DNA from: Asterella californica
Lineage: Eukaryota > Streptophyta > Marchantiopsida > Marchantiales > Aytoniaceae
Direction: 5' to 3'
Assembly (NCBI GenBank): GCA_036924285.1
Contig: JAYKYS010000005.1
Location: forward strand, 25,146,001 to 25,210,000
Length of the DNA stretch: 64,000 nt
How positions within the stretch are numbered: the first letter of the stretch is position 1; the number at the start of each line of letters is the position of its first letter. Positions 21,683 to 33,639 of this stretch are shown piece by piece. Made by a program: the position numbers and the translations under genes. Below the pieces are notes generated by a model. The model ran no database searches. It saw only the letters and a program-made list of their open reading frames with translations, and had not been told where the DNA came from.

Positions 21683-24600
21683 GTACCACTATAGAGCGGG
21701 ATTGTGGTGGTGCGCAAGAGAAGGTACTCTCGCTTGATGGAGATAGTGCCTTTTGTACAGGGTTTATTGGATTTTCAGAGTGTGGGATTGCTATCTACAA
21801 GAAGGTAGAAGAGCTGAGAAGAAAAGAACAAAAACATTTGCGTGATGTTGAGTTGATGTTGAAAGAGTTGGGTGAGCTAGAAGAGGATGAATGGATTTCT
21901 GGTGTTTATGAAGAAGATGGGTTGGAAGATCCTTTGCGAGAGATCATGACTATTGGGTGGGAGGATATGGATAAGGTCGTGCAAATTCATTCAAGGGAGG
22001 TCTATTCGGTGATCGAATCATTCTGTGCACCGGAGGTTCGAGTTGAGACAAGGTACAAGACAATGAATAGGAAGATAAAGCCAGTTGCTGGTCCTTTGTC
22101 GGAAGACACTAACCAACAGATGGATCGAGCTTCAAGAGAGAAGAGTTTAAGAGATCCTGCAATGATAGGACACAAGTTCACGGAGAAGACCCTTGAAGAG
22201 CTGAAGATTGGATCTGATGAGTCTCTTCTACCAGAAGAGAGGATGCTTCAAAGAGATGCTTTCACGACATGGGAAAGCATTTGCTTTTGAGCCACATGAG
22301 ATTGGGTGTGTAGACCCGTACGTTGTTACCCCGATGGTTATCTTCACGGTACCGCATGTGCCATGGAACCTGAGACCAATTCCAGTACCGCGGGCTCACT
22401 TGCCCAAACTAGTGGAATTGCTGAAGGAGAAGATGTGGATGAAGATCTTGGAGCCGTCGTTTGCACCGTATTCGAGCAGATGGTTTACAGTGTCTAAGAA
22501 GAATGGGTCGCTGCGGTTCATCCAAGACATGCAGCCGGTGAACGCAGTAACAATCAGAAATGCTGGGGTAGGACCGATTGTGGATGAGTTTGCAGAAGCG
22601 TTTGCAGGAAGAGCGATTTACTCGATGGGAGATCTTTACTCAGGGTATGATCAGTTTCAACTAGCGGAGGAGAGCAGAAGCTTCACGACAATGAGGACAC
22701 CTTTGGGGTTGGTTAGGATGTGCACCTTACCACAAGGAGCTACCAACTCGGTTGCACACATGATGAACGAGATGAATCGAGTTCTAAGGGACTTCATCCC
22801 CGAAAAGATGATGCCGTTCTTGGATGACATCCCCATCAAAGGATGTGTGGAAGATGAGAAGGATGAAGCATTAGATCAGAGGGGGTGTCGGCAATATGTC
22901 ACTAATCACATCGCAGACTGTGAGAAGATTTTATCTCGACTTGAGGAAGTTCATCTTACGCTGTCAGGTGCGAAATCTACATTTGGGGTTAGAGAGGTTT
23001 TGATCGTTGGTCATTTGTGTGGATCGTTTGGTCGGAAGCCAGATCCGAACAAGGTGGATGCGATTGGAGGAATGAAGGAGGTTTGCAACTCGCTAACAGA
23101 AGTAAGAAGATTTTTGGGTGCTTGTGTATTCTACCACATTTGGATTCCTCATTATGCGCATGTGGCGGATCCGTTGTATGGATTGTTGCGTAAGGGTCAT
23201 AAGTTCAGATGGGAGGAAGAGCATACTGATGCGGTAAGGAAGCTGAAGTCTTTACTATCATCTCCTCCAGTTCTGGGAAGGATTGATTACAAGGGTGCTA
23301 GGCCGGTGATTCTTACTGTGGATACAAGTCCAGTTGCAATTGGATGGGCTGTCGGACAGGATGATGAGAATGGAGACAGGTTTGCGGTTAGGTTCGGAGC
23401 GAAGGTGTTAAGTGCTCGACAATGTGCTTACCCGCAAGTGAAGAGAGAACTGTGAGGTATTGTTTCAGCTATGAAAACTGAGAAAGAGTATTTGATTGGA
23501 GCAGTAGTGGTGGTTGAAACTGATTGCTTGCCATTGTTAGGGATGATCATGAATTGTTCAACCCCTGATATTGCGATGTTACGATGGATCGCATATATCA
23601 AGTCGTTGAACCCGGAGTTTAGACATATTGCAGGGAAGGATAATCTGATGGCGGATATGTTATCTCGAGCTCGATATGATGGAGAGGATGAGATGGTAGA
23701 AGACATTGACGACGTGGGTACAGAATTCTATTCAATTGCACAGACAGGAAGGGAAGATGAGTTGTTTGTTGAAGGGTTGTATGATGGTGAATTGCTTGAT
23801 ATCGGGAAGTACCTTAGTACGATGGTTAAGTAGACAGGTTGGACGGATGAGAGGTTTCGGAGAGTTCGAAGGAAGGCCTACAACTTCATGTTGCATGATG
23901 GGTTTCTTTGGAAGCGACCGAAGCAGAAAGGTGGGGTACCTCTACGGGTGATTTGCAACAATGAAGATCAGCAGAAGTTGCTCAAGGCGTTCCATGAGAG
24001 TCTTTGGGCTGGACATCGAGGGATTTGGGCCACTTTTACAAAGATGAAAGAGCGGTATTGGTGGAAAAACATGTACAGGGATGTTGTATCTTTTGTGGAG
24101 TCTTGTTTGACATGTCAAATGTATTCGAATATCCGACATCGTGACGGATTACATCCGACTTATCCGTTGGCGATCCACTTCAAGTGGGTGGTGGACTTGG
24201 TGATTATGCCGGTTGGATTATGGCAGATGAGATATTTGGTACTTGCTAGAGAAGATCTTTCAAATCAAGTCGAGGGTAGAGCGCTTCGGACGAAGACAAT
24301 TGAAGGGGTATGTAGATTTCTCTTGGAAGAGGTTGTTTGTCGGTATGGATGTGTGGGAAAGATCACTGCAGATCGAGGAGAGCTAGATGCACATGAGGCT
24401 CGTGAATTCTTTGCAAGGTGTGGGGTGAGGTTGTCATTGACAACTGCTTACAACCCCGAAGGGAATGCCAAGAGTGAACGTGGTCATCCACCCATTGTGA
24501 AGGCTTTGGTGAAGGCTTGCAACGGAAGGGTGCGCGAGTGGCCTCGACTCTTACCATTTGCGTTATGGACAGATAGAATGACGCACAGCTCGGTGATAGG

Positions 24601-25150
24601 TTACATGCCGGTGGAACTCATCACAAGTCAGAAGCCTATCATGCCGATTGAAGAACATGTTCTGACATGGAGTGTGTTACCTTGGGAAGACAATTTGACT
24701 AGAGAAGAGCTTCTTGCTATTCGAATTAGGCAGTTAGAGAGAAGACCAGAAGATATCCAAACTGCTTTGGATAGGCTGCGAGAAGCACGGTTGAAGAACA
24801 AGGTCAGATTTGATCAGCGACATCGTTTGAGACCTAGGGAAATTAAGGAAGGTGATTGGGTGTTAGTCTATGACAACAGTCTAGACAACCAGCATAGTGC
24901 ACTCCGGAAGTTTTCCAGAAGATGGTTTGGTCCGTATGTGGTGAAGAAGGTTCATGACAACGTAACTTACGCCATGCAAGAGTTGGATGGAACGAGCTTG
25001 AAGGTACCAGTGGCAGGTAAACGTGTCAAGATTTTTCAAAAAGAGAGATGAGGAGGTCGATCTAGCAGATATCTTGACGGAGTTTCAGTTTGAGGATGAG
25101 GATTGTGTAGAAGATCTTGAAGGTGAGGTTGGTTACGATGGGAAGTAGGA
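21679..25150 (+). pseudogene. pol: Pol (RT, RNase H, integrase) of the younger Gypsy element, lightly damaged
   Basis: Linker region 21679-22250, then a frame change near 22245: the old copy has ATGTGCTTC where this copy has ATGCTTC, a 2-bp deletion. From 22208 the frame is open to 23452: RT with VPHVPWNLRPIPVPRAHL, LPQGATNS and catalytic FLDDIPIKG (about 22817), then RNase H (PVILTVDTSPVAIGWAVGQD). TGA at 23453-23455 and TAG at 23831-23833 interrupt it; the old copy has CAC at the second site. Integrase runs from 23888: HHCC finger (FHESLWAGHRG...CLTCQM), core Asp in FKWVVDLV, Asp in TADRGELDA, Glu in NPEGNAKSE, then a GPY/F-like module (RWFGPYVVKKV). The frame closes at 25051, but an acidic tail (VDLADILTEF...) continues in another frame to TAG at about 25150. 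Confidence 0.93.
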
Positions 25151-25211
25151 CGATAAGCCGGTCCACTCCTTGGTTGATATCTCTGGTGCATACCGGAGGA
25201 TGCACAGGTTC

Positions 25212-25223
25212 AGAGGGGGTGGA
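25212..25223 (+). promoter_or_regulatory. polypurine tract
   Basis: AGAGGGGGTGGA lies directly before the 3' LTR start (TGTCG at 25224), the expected place for plus-strand priming. Confidence 0.85.
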
Positions 25224-27242
25224 TGTCGTGTCGTGGACCGGCTCCTACCTGAAATTCACACTTCGATGCTTGTCGCTCCAAAGACACTCATGAGAAGACA
25301 AGCTAGGCCTCAGCTTACGGATTTTGACACAATCTCAGATCTCCATTTTCATCGCATAGATGGGTAGAGCTCCTTGTCAGCTTTCCATAGGCATCTTGTC
25401 TACTTCGTTTGGGCGCCTAGTGGAGAAGTTACAAGACTCGAAAGATGGAGAAAATAAGCTAGGCCTCAGCTTACGGGTTTTTGGCACCACTTCGGATCTT
25501 CGTTCTTATCGCACCAGTGGATAGAGTTCCTTGTCAGCTTTCCAGAGGCACTTCATCTACTTCGTTTGGACGCCTAGTGGAAAAGTTACAAGACTCGAAA
25601 GATGGAGAAAACAAGCTAGGCCCCAGCTTACGAGCTTTTGGCGCAACTTCGGATCTTTACTTTTATCGCATAGATGGATAGAGCTCGTTGTCAGTATTCC
25701 ATGGGCATCTTGTTTATTTCGTTTGGACATCCAGAGAAGAAGTTATGCGATTCGAAAAAAGGCAAAATCAAGCTAGGCCCCTAGTTACTTGCTGAGTGGG
25801 TATTTAGGGCTTCAGGCGTTATATCAAAGACGCAAGGGGCCTGCTTCTTATTATTGAGGGTTGAACTTCGTACGTACAGACTGTTGCAAGGGAGCTGCTT
25901 AAGGGGCTTGCTTGTTCCTACGACCTGTCAGTGGATGTTTTGGAGAATTGGGAAGTCCAATACACGCTCGCAAGGTGTCATCGGGTTCAGATCTGTGCAG
26001 GCTACGCACAGGTTAAGACGGTTCTTGAAGAGACGGATCGGGGGTTGTGTTCTAGAAGAAATTGAGACGCAGGAAGCAGATTTGGGGTTTTCAGTTATCT
26101 ATGAAGGAGAGTTGGACCGTTCGGGCCGTTCCGGAGTCCAAACTTGCTGTCCTTGGATCCATCGGGATCAGAACAACGAGTTCTTCAGGAAATTGAAGAC
26201 GATACCAGTTTTAATTGGGCGGTTTGGGAGTTGTGAGTGAAATTGGTTCGCAGGGAAGCACTTTCGTCAAGTTTTCATCGCCTGCGACCTGAGATTGGAT
26301 TGTTCTTCACGATCGGTGAGCCAAGCTCTTCGTTCTTGGTGCCTACGCGATCAGGGAGTCCTCATGTACGCATAGGAGAAGATTGTAAGTGAATTGGATT
26401 GTTGGTTTGGGTGTGGTGAGCGAATTTGAGCCGCAGGGAGCCGATTTACGTCAGTTTTTTGCAACCTGCGACCAAATTTCTCGAGTGGTTTTGCAAGGGG
26501 AACTCCAAACGGCTTGTTTGGAGTCTCGTTGGGTTCAGGGTAGCCAGATCTACCTACCAGCGAGGACGAATATCAGTTTAGACGATCCGTTTGTGCGGTG
26601 TGAGCGGTTTTAAGCCGCAAGGAGGAGCTTCTAGAAGTTCGGTCACCTGCGACCGAAAATCGGGGATATCTCGACTATCAGGAGTCGGATCTGAAGGTTT
26701 CTTGAGCCAACGGAGTCAGGGAAGGAGACCCTATCGACATCTGAAGTCCGTTCAGCAAAAGGAGAAAGTTCCCATATAGGTCTTTTTCGGTTCCTTCGCT
26801 ACGGGTTTCGTCTTTTTGAGTTCGTTAGGGACTTAGTTGGTTGTGTACGGCTTGTGGTAGCTAGCCTTAGCCAAGAGCTAGTGCGTGGATGTGGTTTGGA
26901 CTTGGATTTGGATCGCGTGATATTGCTGTGGCTCTGTTTGTTAGCAAAGAGAAGTTTCTCTTGCTTTGAGCTACGCTTCGGCGATTTCGGGCTAGGGTTG
27001 CGATTCAGGGGTTTGTTTTAGAGCTTCTGAAGTAGGTTACAGACCGCTCTGGTCTGTCCCTCAGTTTTGTGCTGTTAGGAGAAAGAAACGGCAGTGTACA
27101 TACATTTGGAGTGGTATATATTGCACATTTGTTTTCGTGGTTGTTCTTCTCTGTCTTGTCTTGTTCGACACACAGCATCTCCACAGCCAGGAACCTCGCA
27201 TTTTCCTGGACATCCTTCACGCACAAAATATCCGACACGATA
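25224..27242 (+). repeat. 3' LTR of the younger Gypsy element (2019 bp)
   Basis: Collinear with the 5' LTR apart from about 30-35 substitutions, mostly transitions, and lacking the 84-bp insertion. Ends CCGACACGATA at 27242, followed by GCGCT. Confidence 0.95.
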
Positions 27243-27608
27243 GCGCTTGATTTCTAGAGTGATTACTCTAGTGCAGATCAGTCCGACTACTTATGTTTCT
27301 CTCACTGTGAGATTTGCGGACCAATAGACTGTGAGAGGTTGCTTGGATGATGGTAAGTTCAAGTTGCAAGTACTCATCCTAGTAAGAGATAAGTTAGCTG
27401 AATATGAGCCGAGTTATGACAGCAGTGGTCCCGTGTGATGACAAGGTTTTGTTTTCGGTGCTCAAGTTGGAGCAGTTGGAGCAGTTGGTTCATGGTTGGT
27501 GGTGTGTCTGTGATTGACATAAGATTTTATCGTCACGAGGTTCTCGAGAGGTTCCACGAGAGATTCTTCTACAGTACATGATGGGTTCACACGGAGTGGT
27601 TGTAGATG
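27243..27608. other. flank of the Gypsy insertion, no gene recognised
   Basis: Plus-strand pieces such as VSVIDIRFYRHEVLERFHERF are suggestive of an old retroelement frame, but stops interrupt every frame and I cannot assign it. Confidence 0.3.
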
Positions 27609-28321
27609 ACAGTTAGTGATATCAATTTCAGCGACGAGGGATAACCTTTCGAAAAGTGTGAGTGGTACTTCTCATGTTGTTATCTCATAGATTGTGTGAG
27701 ATATGGACGAGATCTATATGATCATGAAGGGTCTTCGGTGATACTCAGATGCAGTAGGCATCATCGAGCTGGATGATTTCATCCAAGAGTTTGACAATTG
27801 GTGTGATATGTAACAAATGCGGAACTCGTAGCTGTTTACTCTCTTCATGACCTGGAAAAGATTATTTCAGCATTTGGTGGGACTGCCAATGGATCACTAT
27901 CACGAGTTCAAGCGAGACTATGAGATAAATATCAAGTTGTGGAGACAGTATTGATCTCTCAACTATGTGTTGATTACTACTGGCACGTTCACTTGTAGTG
28001 TGACATCAGCAAATTTTGGTATAGCAGCGAGTGGTCCTCCATCGACGGTCCCTCCAAGGGCTGAAACAATCCCTTCTATGTCATGAAAGGAGTAAACAAC
28101 TATGAATTTTCTTCTATTGCATATCACACCAATTGTCAAACTCTTGATGAAATCATCCAGTGTGATGGTGTCCACTGCACCCAAGTATTGTTGAGGACCC
28201 TTCGTGGCTCCATAGACCTTGTTCATATCTCACATGATCGATGGGATAACAACGTTAGAAGTATCACTGATACCGATCAAAATGATATCTCTCGTCGCTG
28301 AAACTGGTATCACTAACTGAT
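27609..28321. repeat. inverted repeat of two diverged retroelement fragments
   Basis: Arm 27609-27907 (plus) and arm 28026-28321 (minus) are recognisably the same sequence, with about 118 bp between. Shared phrases include TTTGACAATTGGTGTGATATG and GATGATTTCATC, plus TTCAGCGACGAG at the outer ends. The minus arm keeps an open 87-codon frame (27963-28226, e.g. ITLDDFIKSLTIGVICNRRKF); the plus arm is broken. Protein identity unknown; a retroelement origin is inferred from the adjoining Gypsy piece. Confidence 0.8.
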
Positions 28322-28329
28322 ACTTACGA

Positions 28330-28760
28330 GATATACGCAATTCAACATGACATTGCTATGTCTAGCGTGTTATAGTTGAATATCATGCCAATTATAACAC
28401 TGGCAGACAATCTATCTCTAGAACTACATGCGTATCAATAAAAAGTGCATGATCTATCTTCATCGCAGTGACCACTTCTCATAGCTCATGTTTCACTTGA
28501 GGGTAGTCTCGTTGTCTATCTATCAAGATTCTAGCTCCGAATCTAGAAGTAAATTGTATGTCATCTGCATCATCCTACCAACAGTCCAACCTATTATCTT
28601 TGGACTAGTGTCTACTGTAACTACGATAGGTCTTCCACACCCATAGTCTACTCTCTTCAACACACGAAGAGATATCCTTCTGAGTCTCCTTCAACCTCTT
28701 CATAGCATCATGATGCTCTGAGGTTCATGTAAACTTCTCACTTTTCTTCAATAGCATCCA
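28330..28760 (-). pseudogene. Gypsy RNase H fragment
   Basis: Minus-strand reading gives the RNase H part of the same Gypsy group in broken frames: GRPIVVTVDTSP..IGW, then YPQVKHEL followed by TGA (complement of 28479-28481), then EVVTAMK. It joins the inverted-repeat arm on its 3' side. Confidence 0.7.
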
Positions 28761-28816
28761 CTTTTTCTAGATTTAGATGTCTTATAATATTTATTTAGAT
28801 ATTTAGATTTAATTTG

Positions 28817-28946
28817 ATTTTATTTTATTTTATTTTATTTTATTTTATTTTATTTATTTTATTTTATTTTATTTTATTTTATTTTATTTTATTTTATTTT
28901 ATTTTATTTTATTTTATTTTATTTTATTTTATTTTATTTTATTTTT
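28817..28946. repeat. (TTTTA)n microsatellite, ~130 bp
   Basis: Uninterrupted ATTTT pentamers except for one four-base unit near 28853. Confidence 0.97.
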
Positions 28947-29168
28947 TCAATATTTCTAGATTATAGATTCGTTTCATTTTTGTTAAATTTAGTATCAAAT
29001 TTGTCCCAACATGTAAACTTTGAAGTATTCGTGAATTCAAAGTTATAAACTTGGACAAAAGCATCTTACAACAAATACTAAAAATATTAGCACTCCGCGT
29101 AGAGGTCTGGGTGATTTGAGTTACCAGTACGTTATAGCTCTATGAGAGCTCATCAATGACAGTTGTGT

Positions 29169-29545
29169 AATGAAGTACATTTTATCTAAGATGTTTAGTT
29201 TTTAATGTCACGTGTGAAACTGGAGCACCAAATATATTTAATGGATACTATGGTATGTACAAATGAAGTCCAGTCTATCTAAGATATTTTGTTTCTTATG
29301 ATAAGTGAGATATGGGAGAACCAAGGATATTTGATGTAGATTATATTATGTGCAAAAACATCTATTCTTTGTAGGATGTTTTGTTTTCAGTGACACGTGA
29401 GATAATGGAGAACCAAGGATACTTAATGCATATTGTGTTATATACAGTGAAGTTCATTCTATATGGGATGTTTGATTTTTTAATTTTAATGACACGTGCA
29501 ATACTGGAGAACCAATGATATTCAATGCATATTATGCTATGTGGG
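29169..29545. repeat. diverged tandem repeat, about four units of 90-105 bp
   Basis: Each unit runs roughly TGAAGT(C/T)CA-T-TAT--GGATGTTT, ATGACACGTGAGA, GGAGAACCAAGGATA, then ATGCATATTATG. Units begin near 29169, 29263, 29358 and 29446. Confidence 0.8.
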
Positions 29546-29854
29546 AATCAAGTCCATAGCATTTAGCTCTATCCATGGCAATTATGCACTTATGGAGTAC
29601 AATATATCTGTGATGTTCTTTTTCCATCGATGATCCACATACGTACACCACAATTGCCAGCGGTTTGCTCTGCCGTTTGCAGACGATCACCACGGCAGAC
29701 CGCTAGCAGGTAAAATCATCGATGCACAGCTCAGCGGATCACCAAGAGGCATCATCATCGGCGACCATCATTATCATGTTTTTCATTCAGTAGTAGGTCT
29801 TGTTGTCTGAAAAACTTAGTGGATGAACAAAATTTAAAAACTTTTTATCTATGC
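29546..29854. other. intergenic DNA
   Basis: No gene. 29546-29615 is duplicated at 31540-31640. 29660-29720 has several CACGGC/GATCACCA phrases that recur loosely near 31690-31840. Confidence 0.35.
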
Positions 29855-30075
29855 TTGGAGAAGCCTTCGACTGGTAGCAGGCAGTTGACGACTGCCACCG
29901 TGAAGCGTCTCAGACATATCATGCTGACTTGAAGAATACTTATGACGAGCTTCGGCGATCAGGAGCTCCTGCCACCAATGCTAGAATGCAGTACTAGGGG
30001 CCCTTCTTTCACATTCTGACACAATGTTGCACTCTCGTAAACACGATGCTGAACACAACAATGCATAGATTTCTC
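29855..30075 (-). repeat. dispersed repeat copy
   Basis: Matches 6235-6465 in opposite orientation (shared CTTGGAGA-GCC, GTGAAGCGTCTC, TTCACATTCTGACACAATG). No coding frame survives. Confidence 0.8.
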
Positions 30076-30699
30076 CATAATTATTTTTCATCCACTATGT
30101 TTTTCTACAGTTTGGAGAAATATATGTCATATTGTGATTTCAGAGCTTTAAAATGCTATAAGTTTTGCATTATATATTTGAGTTTTTTGTATAAAAAGAG
30201 TAGAGTTAAATTACTTACAAGTAACTAGTTAATTAACCAAACTTGTAATTTGACACCTAAACATTTTACACTTTGCAGAAATAAATTTTAGATGTTATTA
30301 GTACAACTATACAATTTTAGGACTTTAAGAGGTTCAATTTAATATTATTATTTAAAAAAATATTTCGTAATAAAATTATACATGATACCTTAGAGAACAT
30401 ATGTATAAATTTTCATCAAGATCCGTAGGTCGGAACTTGTTCATTTAACAATAATGTATAAACCTTAAAATGATTCTACCTTTTTACAACATTTTATACA
30501 TTAATCTCACATACAAACTTGTAGTTATCTTAAAAGAATATACAATAAAATGCTACACTTTATTCACATTTTTTTATAATTATGATTGACATTTTACCCG
30601 AGGTGAACATATGATATATGGGTCAACTGTTGCATCTTTTGGAAAAGTTGGCTTCTCCCATTTAGAATAGTCGTCGTGGTATCTTTGGTCGAAACGGAC
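30076..30699. other. AT-rich intergenic DNA
   Basis: No gene or clear repeat seen. Confidence 0.4.
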
Positions 30700-33570
30700 A
30701 AGACATTAGCGATTTGATGTGCAAACAAAAGTGTTTGAAACTAAAGTGTATGCAGTTGGATGGATGAAACTTGCTTTTTGGGGCAACTTTCGCTCAATAA
30801 AACATGTGAAAACAAGTGGACAGCTATCTTTTAGAGTCCCAAATCCAAAAATTGAGACTTTTAACTTAGTATTAGTAGTGTTACAAGAAAAAAAAAGGTG
30901 CATTTGAAGCTTCCATAACGTTTGAGAGGTCAAACAGACACTTTTGGGTTTGAAAACTGTTGGAGAGGTTGCTCTCCCAATAAATGTGTGTATGGTTCAT
31001 TCTCCTGTTCTAGAATTGGATGGCACTTCATCGTCGTAAAAACTAATCCGATCAATTTTACTCAGTTTGTCGAATGTTGTTCCCAAAGCGCATATGGTTG
31101 GAAATTTTGTATATACTATCACATGATGTATGATAATCATCTCGTCTCAAGAAATGATATACATATCTCATATGGTATTATTTCAGCTATTTTGTTTAAT
31201 TAACATATAAGTTTTAAATTATAATTCAACAACTAAATATCAGCCATGGATATCCAGGAATACAATATGTCTAGGCATATGGCAGCCTTGAAGAACATAC
31301 ACATTGAGTGTTCTCACAATATGACAGCCAGAAATAAAAAGACATTATTTTAATTTATGCAAGTCTTTGAAACTAAACGGGGGAGCAAACTGACAAAAAT
31401 CTTTGAAACCACAATTTATGGACATGGATGGATTTGTCTTTCTAAGCTGGGCAACAAATATTCTGCTATGATTATGGTCCAAAAATAAAAAATTGGACTC
31501 TTGTAGCCGAGTGTTAATAATGTCCAATGAAAATCAAAGGATATTGCATATTATGTTATGTGCAATCAAGTCCATAGCACTGAGCTCTATCCATGGCATT
31601 TATGCACTTATGGAGTCTAATGTATACGTGATGTTTTTTTTATGTAACTTGAATTAACACTTGTTTTCTACCTGTTTGAGTATACTTGTTAATGACCCAC
31701 CGTGCTGATCATACAAGTTTGCCTCCTAACGACCCGCTATGGTGATCATCATTGAACTGCAGAGAGTCGAGTTGTGCACCGACGAGTTTAGCTGTTGGCA
31801 TTGAGGACCTGCCGTGGTGGTCACCTATGAACGACAGAGCAAACTAAAAAAATTGATTGTGGTTCTAGTTGGCAATTATCGACAGAATTTGATACTATCG
31901 ACACAGACAGTGCCATTCTTCTCCACAATTTTAATTACTACTTTGTAATCACAATGGCTGTCCAGAGGTGAACTTGTCGACGACCATCACGGCGAGTCGC
32001 GAGGAGATAAACTCGCTGACGGACTAGTTTGCCAATATATTTTCTCCTAGCAGCAATCTGAATTCAAAAGAAAGAGCTATGGTTTGACCTCTCTTCCTCA
32101 GCACGTCTTATAGTTGCTACCTTGAACACCAAAGATAAGCAACTTGTTGTCCATACACTATGTTTTCATTCAGTACACATAGTTTTGAGAAAACTATCTC
32201 ATATTGTGATTTGAGAACTTAAAAATTGTTATAAGTTTTGCATTATAGGTATGTTTGAGCTAATTTTAATTTATATAAAAATATTAGAGTTAAACCTATT
32301 TACAAGTAACTAGTAAATTAAAATCTCATAAGAATTTGCAAAAATAATAATATAATAAATCTCATTGTGATCACATCCGATGTCACAACACTATAATACA
32401 AGCACACGATCTTAAGGAATAGATCTTTTATTTGTAAAATTTTCTCGTTATACTCATTGTTGTACTTCTCGTTATCACATTGTTTATGCGCATGGATTGA
32501 TGGACCTTGCCGAGATGAGTAACTTTCTCTGAAATTCTTTTGTGAAAATGATCGTCGGTTGAATTAAGGGTCTAAAAATAAACTTTTATTACTCATTACT
32601 TAGTGTTAATAATGTCCCAAAAAATTAAAATGGTGCCTTTGGGTTTTCACACCGTTTGGAAGGAAAACAGAAACATTTTAAGTTGAAACTTATTGGAGAG
32701 GTTGACGTAGTACTAAAGGTGTTTATGGTGTATTCTGATTTCAAAACTGGAAGTCACATTATTGTCCTAAAAGTCAAGTCACATTCTCTTGAGCTCTCTT
32801 TGTCCAAGCACGTGGTTCCCACTGAGATAATGCTCCTAAGATAAAGCAGATTGCAAATTTAAATTAGGAGTGGGAAAGTATCTGGAATATCAAGAGAAAT
32901 ATTTCTGTCATAAATTAAAAAGCAAATCATTGATTATGCACGTTAGAAAACAATAATGCATGGAATCTCATGGATGGATCTTTCTGAGCTGCATAACACT
33001 CTCTGAAGAACTTTTGTAGTTGATTTGTTATTTTCTGAAAAACCAAAAATTGAGACTTTTAGCTTAATGTAAGTGATGTTTTTGATAGCTGATGGGTGAC
33101 TTTCAACTTGAGGTGAAATAATCAAGAGTATGTGGACCAGCTGCTGCATCTATTGGTGAATTCGTACCCACTTGAAACCGTCATCATTGCATCTTTGTTC
33201 AAAATGAACAAACAGATCAACAATAAAATACCAACCAAGATGAGTTCAAAAATGCATGAAACTCTATATGAAGCATCTGAATATACTAGGCCCCCAAGCA
33301 TGATCTTGGAGTCCCAAAATCCTGCTACCACCTCTACATTTCAAGACACTTGCAATTTTGGCATGCAAACAAAAATGACTGGTTGGTATTTACTCAAGTT
33401 TATGAAGTTGGATGGATGGGCATTGCCTTGTTGAACAACTTTTCTTGAAAAAATAATGTGAAAACAAGAGGACTGCTATTTTTTAGAGTCCAAAAATAAT
33501 ATTAATATTAATATTTTTATCTAAGTGTTAATAATGTTCCAAAAAAAACAATGGTGCATTTGAAGCTCTA
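30700..33570. repeat. cluster of diverged copies of one non-coding repeat
   Basis: At least four partial copies, around 30715-30930, 31420-31540, 32570-32700, 32970-33080 and 33360-33570, share phrases such as GTTGGATGGATG, GTGAAAACAAG, AGAGTCC(C)AAA, AATTGAGACTTTTA, GTGTTAATAATGT and GGTGCATTTGAAGCT. Between them lies AT-rich DNA with no recognised gene. Confidence 0.65.
31537..31640. repeat. second copy of the end of the 29.2-29.6 kb array
   Basis: GCATATTATG(T/C)TATGTG through CAAGTCCATAGCA to GCACTTATGGAGT repeats 29530-29610 with few changes. Confidence 0.85.
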
Positions 33571-33639
33571 TCATCTTGAGGTAGATGGTTTGTAAGAGTT
33601 TTTCAAATAGTGAAGAGAGGATTGCACAAGTATGGCTTA

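Larger units (their letters stand above)
17086..27242 (+). mobile_element. younger full-length Ty3/Gypsy-type LTR retrotransposon (~10.2 kb)
   Basis: Two long LTRs (17086-19188 and 25224-27242) bracket gag, protease, RT, RNase H and integrase in the Ty3/Gypsy order (integrase last). LTR ends are TGTCGTGTCG and CGACACGATA, a short imperfect inverted repeat. GCGC precedes the 5' LTR (17082-17085) and follows the 3' LTR (27243-27246); counting the shared T gives a 5-bp GCGCT duplication. By eye the LTRs differ at about 30-35 positions over 2.0 kb plus one 84-bp insertion, so the insertion is fairly recent. Pol carries a 2-bp deletion and two in-frame stops, so this copy is probably not autonomous. 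No chromodomain is seen. Confidence 0.95.
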
